Positions 62,306-64,000 of a DNA stretch of 64,000 nucleotides are shown piece by piece. This DNA comes from Lentimicrobium saccharophilum. GTDB lineage: Bacteria; Bacteroidota; Bacteroidia; Bacteroidales; Lentimicrobiaceae. A program made the translations under genes and the position numbers. How positions within the stretch are numbered: position 1 is the first letter of the stretch; every line of letters begins with the position of its first letter. A model generated the notes under the pieces. The model saw only the letters and a list, made by a program, of their open reading frames with translations. It was not told where the DNA came from and searched no databases. The stretch is from positions 248,001 through 312,000 of the forward strand of contig NZ_DF968183.1 in the NCBI RefSeq assembly GCF_001192835.1, in the 5' to 3' direction.

Positions 62306-63825
62306 TTACAAACGACTGGGCCCGTCAATGGGCGAAATACAGCGCCGGCAAAGTGGCAGTAGAGGAATTCGAAACAGGTCGCAGCCTGACGTATTCAATG
62401 CTTAACCAGCTGTCTGTCAAATATGTAAATTACCTTACCGCTGAGTTTGCTTTAAAAAAGGGCGACCGCATTGCCATTCTTGCCGAGAACTGCCTGGAAT
62501 ATGTAATTCTGCTTTCCGTTGCCCAGAAAACCGGGATTATTCTGGTTCCCCTCAACTACCGGCTAACCCCGCGGGAGATAGATTTTTTGATTCACGACAG
62601 CGATCCCGACGTGTTGATCGTTGAATCGAAATTCAGGGATAAGATCAAAGATATTCCTTCCACCGCGCAGGTGAGTCATCTGCTCGATCTTGCCGTATTG
62701 CAGCAGAAGACCGGATTGTTCAGCAGTGAACCTTTCAGCGATCATCCTGAGCAATCTCAGGAAGGTACCACCCATGACGACCCGGTGCTGATCATATACA
62801 CCAGCGGCACCACTGCCTTCCCGAAAGGATCTGTTTACACCCACGGCATGATGTTCTGGAACAGCCTCAATACCCAGCTGCGCCTTGATATCACTTCGGC
62901 CGACCGCTCGGTTAATCTTGCACCTCCTTTCCATACCGGAAACTGGAATGTGCTATTGACCCCTTTTCTGCATCACGGGGCTTACACGCTTATTATGAAA
63001 AGTTTTGATGCAGATAAGGTGCTCGAAGCACTTGAAAAATACAATCTTACAATATTCTGGGCGGTGCCGACCATGCTGAAGATGATGTCAGATTCGCCCT
63101 TGTTCGACCGTGCAGACCTGAGCAGGATAAGGTATTTCGTAGTGGGCGGCGAAGCCATGCCTGTGCCCCTGATCGGGCAATGGCATGCCAAGGGTGTACC
63201 TATCCGGCAGGGATACGGGCTGACCGAAGTGGGACCCAACGTTACCTCCCTCAACCATCAGGATGCCATCCGCAAAGCCGGTTCCATCGGGAAGGAAAAT
63301 TTTTACTATCAGGCGAAACTTGTAAACGACTCGGGCGATGAAGTGGCCCCCGGAGAGCTGGGAGAACTGGTCCTCAGCGGGCCCACCGTTACGCCCGGTT
63401 ACTGGCGGAATCCTGTAGCTACGGCCGCAACCATCAGGGATGGCTGGTTTCATACCGGAGATATTATGCGCCGCGATGAAGAAGGATTTCTTTTTGTGGT
63501 GGACAGAATAAAGAACATGTATATCTCCGGTGCCGAAAATGTGTATCCCGCGGAAGTGGAATTCTTACTACGCAGTCATCCCGGTATTGATTCAGTGGCC
63601 ATCATCGGAGTGCCCGATGAAAAATGGGGGGAATCGGGTATGGCTTTCGTGGTGATCAGGGAAGGGTTCTCAGTGACAAAAGAGGATGTCCTTACATATT
63701 GCGAGGGCAAACTGGCAAAATATAAAATTCCGAAACACGTTCATTTTCTGGATGAATTACCCAGGAACGATGCCGGAAAAATTGACCGACAGCAACTGCG
63801 GATAATATCAACATTAAATCAATAA
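62302..63825 (+). CDS. Acyl-CoA synthetase (AMP-forming)
   Basis: A 507-residue adenylate-forming ligase. The P-loop IIYTSGTTAFPKGSVYTH begins near residue 163, RQGYGLTEVGPN near 305, DGWFHTGDIMR near 388, and the C-terminal lysine lies in NDAGKIDRQQL near 492. It forms an acyl-adenylate from a carboxylate and ATP and then the CoA thioester. The ATGA overlap with the symporter gene suggests coupled translation: import, then activation. Chain length cannot be told from sequence. Confidence 0.93.
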   Translation: MITNDWARQWAKYSAGKVAVEEFETGRSLTYSMLNQLSVKYVNYLTAEFALKKGDRIAILAENCLEYVILLSVAQKTGIILVPLNYRLTPREIDFLIHDSDPDVLIVESKFRDKIKDIPSTAQVSHLLDLAVLQQKTGLFSSEPFSDHPEQSQEGTTHDDPVLIIYTSGTTAFPKGSVYTHGMMFWNSLNTQLRLDITSADRSVNLAPPFHTGNWNVLLTPFLHHGAYTLIMKSFDADKVLEALEKYNLTIFWAVPTMLKMMSDSPLFDRADLSRIRYFVVGGEAMPVPLIGQWHAKGVPIRQGYGLTEVGPNVTSLNHQDAIRKAGSIGKENFYYQAKLVNDSGDEVAPGELGELVLSGPTVTPGYWRNPVATAATIRDGWFHTGDIMRRDEEGFLFVVDRIKNMYISGAENVYPAEVEFLLRSHPGIDSVAIIGVPDEKWGESGMAFVVIREGFSVTKEDVLTYCEGKLAKYKIPKHVHFLDELPRNDAGKIDRQQLRIISTLNQ

Positions 63826-63867
63826 TCAAATCCATTCATTGTTAAACCAACCTAAAATTCAAACAAA

Positions 63868-64000
63868 ATGAAAAACAAACAATTAAGCGTGCTTGCATTG
63901 ATGCTTGGCATGATCATGAGTGCCGTTTCCTTTACCGCCTGCGACAAAGAGGATGACAAAGGCGATCCGCCCACTATTGCGGCCTTCGCGGTATCCAACG
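63868..64000 (+). CDS. Lipoprotein, 3' end beyond the window
   Basis: The first 44 codons of a lipoprotein. MKNKQLSVLALMLGMIMSAV is a signal peptide; the lipobox is SFTAC with Cys25, followed by the acidic DKEDDKGD that fits surface export in this phylum. Only about 20 mature residues are visible (DPPTIAAFAVSN), so the function is unknown. It is 42 bases after the acyl-CoA ligase gene and may belong to the same transcript. Confidence 0.8.
   Translation, partial: MKNKQLSVLALMLGMIMSAVSFTACDKEDDKGDPPTIAAFAVSN

Noticed and set aside
1-64000. CRISPR array, prophage or conjugative island
   Set aside because: No regularly spaced repeats, cas genes, phage structural genes or relaxase/integrase genes were seen.

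Overview
The window is chromosomal DNA of a member of the phylum Bacteroidota, most likely a free-living or gut-type Bacteroidia relative. Seven predicted secreted proteins end in a type IX secretion (T9SS) C-terminal sorting domain of the YPNP...G.Y.....G...KK type. There is a TonB-dependent receptor with a carboxypeptidase-like regulatory domain, and several families largely confined to the phylum (DUF4301, DUF3127, DUF6913-like, the alternative GlmU-like protein). Promoters fit the phylum consensus TTG-N19/20-TAnnTTTG: clear full copies precede a tRNA-Leu gene, serC, rpmE2 and a probable small RNA.

Layout. 1-4.2 kb: the end of pdxH, a DUF1858/DUF4301 pair, a Ca2+/Na+ antiporter and a uridine-kinase-like protein. 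4.2-4.9 kb: two tRNA-Leu genes, a terminator and an intergenic repeat element. 5.1-8.5 kb: two paralogous receptor-L-like secreted repeat proteins followed by a roughly 180-bp IS3-family relic. 8.5-12 kb: an RNA m5U methyltransferase, a lipase and a secreted esterase. 12-19.6 kb: a compact minus-strand set for N-acetylhexosamine use (GH20 hexosaminidase, NahK-like kinase, sugar nucleotidyltransferase, Na+/solute symporter, ROK regulator). 20-25.4 kb: a secreted beta-helix protein, a probable small RNA with its own promoter and terminator, a PflX-like radical SAM protein and a TPR sensor histidine kinase. 25.6-28.5 kb: DUF3127 protein, nucleoside deaminase, aat and serC. 28.7-35.8 kb: a hypothetical secreted protein, a LuxC-like acyl-CoA reductase relative lacking the expected cysteine, ribosomal protein L31, a GlmU-like protein, Lon and a quinone reductase. 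35.8-44.9 kb: secreted M1 and M14 peptidases, an oligopeptide-binding lipoprotein, a flavin reductase-like protein, dapA and a membrane protein. 45-50.1 kb: a surface lipoprotein/TonB receptor pair and a MORN-like protein. 50.2-52.7 kb: a secreted Porphyromonas-type peptidylarginine deiminase homologue lying between two direct copies of a previously unlabelled 126-128-bp repeat. 52.8-57.5 kb: small secreted proteins, a YggS-type PLP protein, a lipoprotein and an unrecognised 476-residue protein. 57.7-63.8 kb: an apparent operon of thiolase, short-chain reductase, KAS III-like protein, symporter and acyl-CoA ligase, pointing to uptake and activation of a carboxylic acid and C-C bond chemistry. 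The window ends inside a lipoprotein gene.

No phage, CRISPR array or large mobile island is visible. The least expected items are the small RNA locus, the repeat pair flanking the deiminase gene, a 20-bp sequence shared in inverted orientation by the regions upstream of the ROK gene and the thiolase operon, and two enzymes that keep their fold signatures but lack expected catalytic residues.
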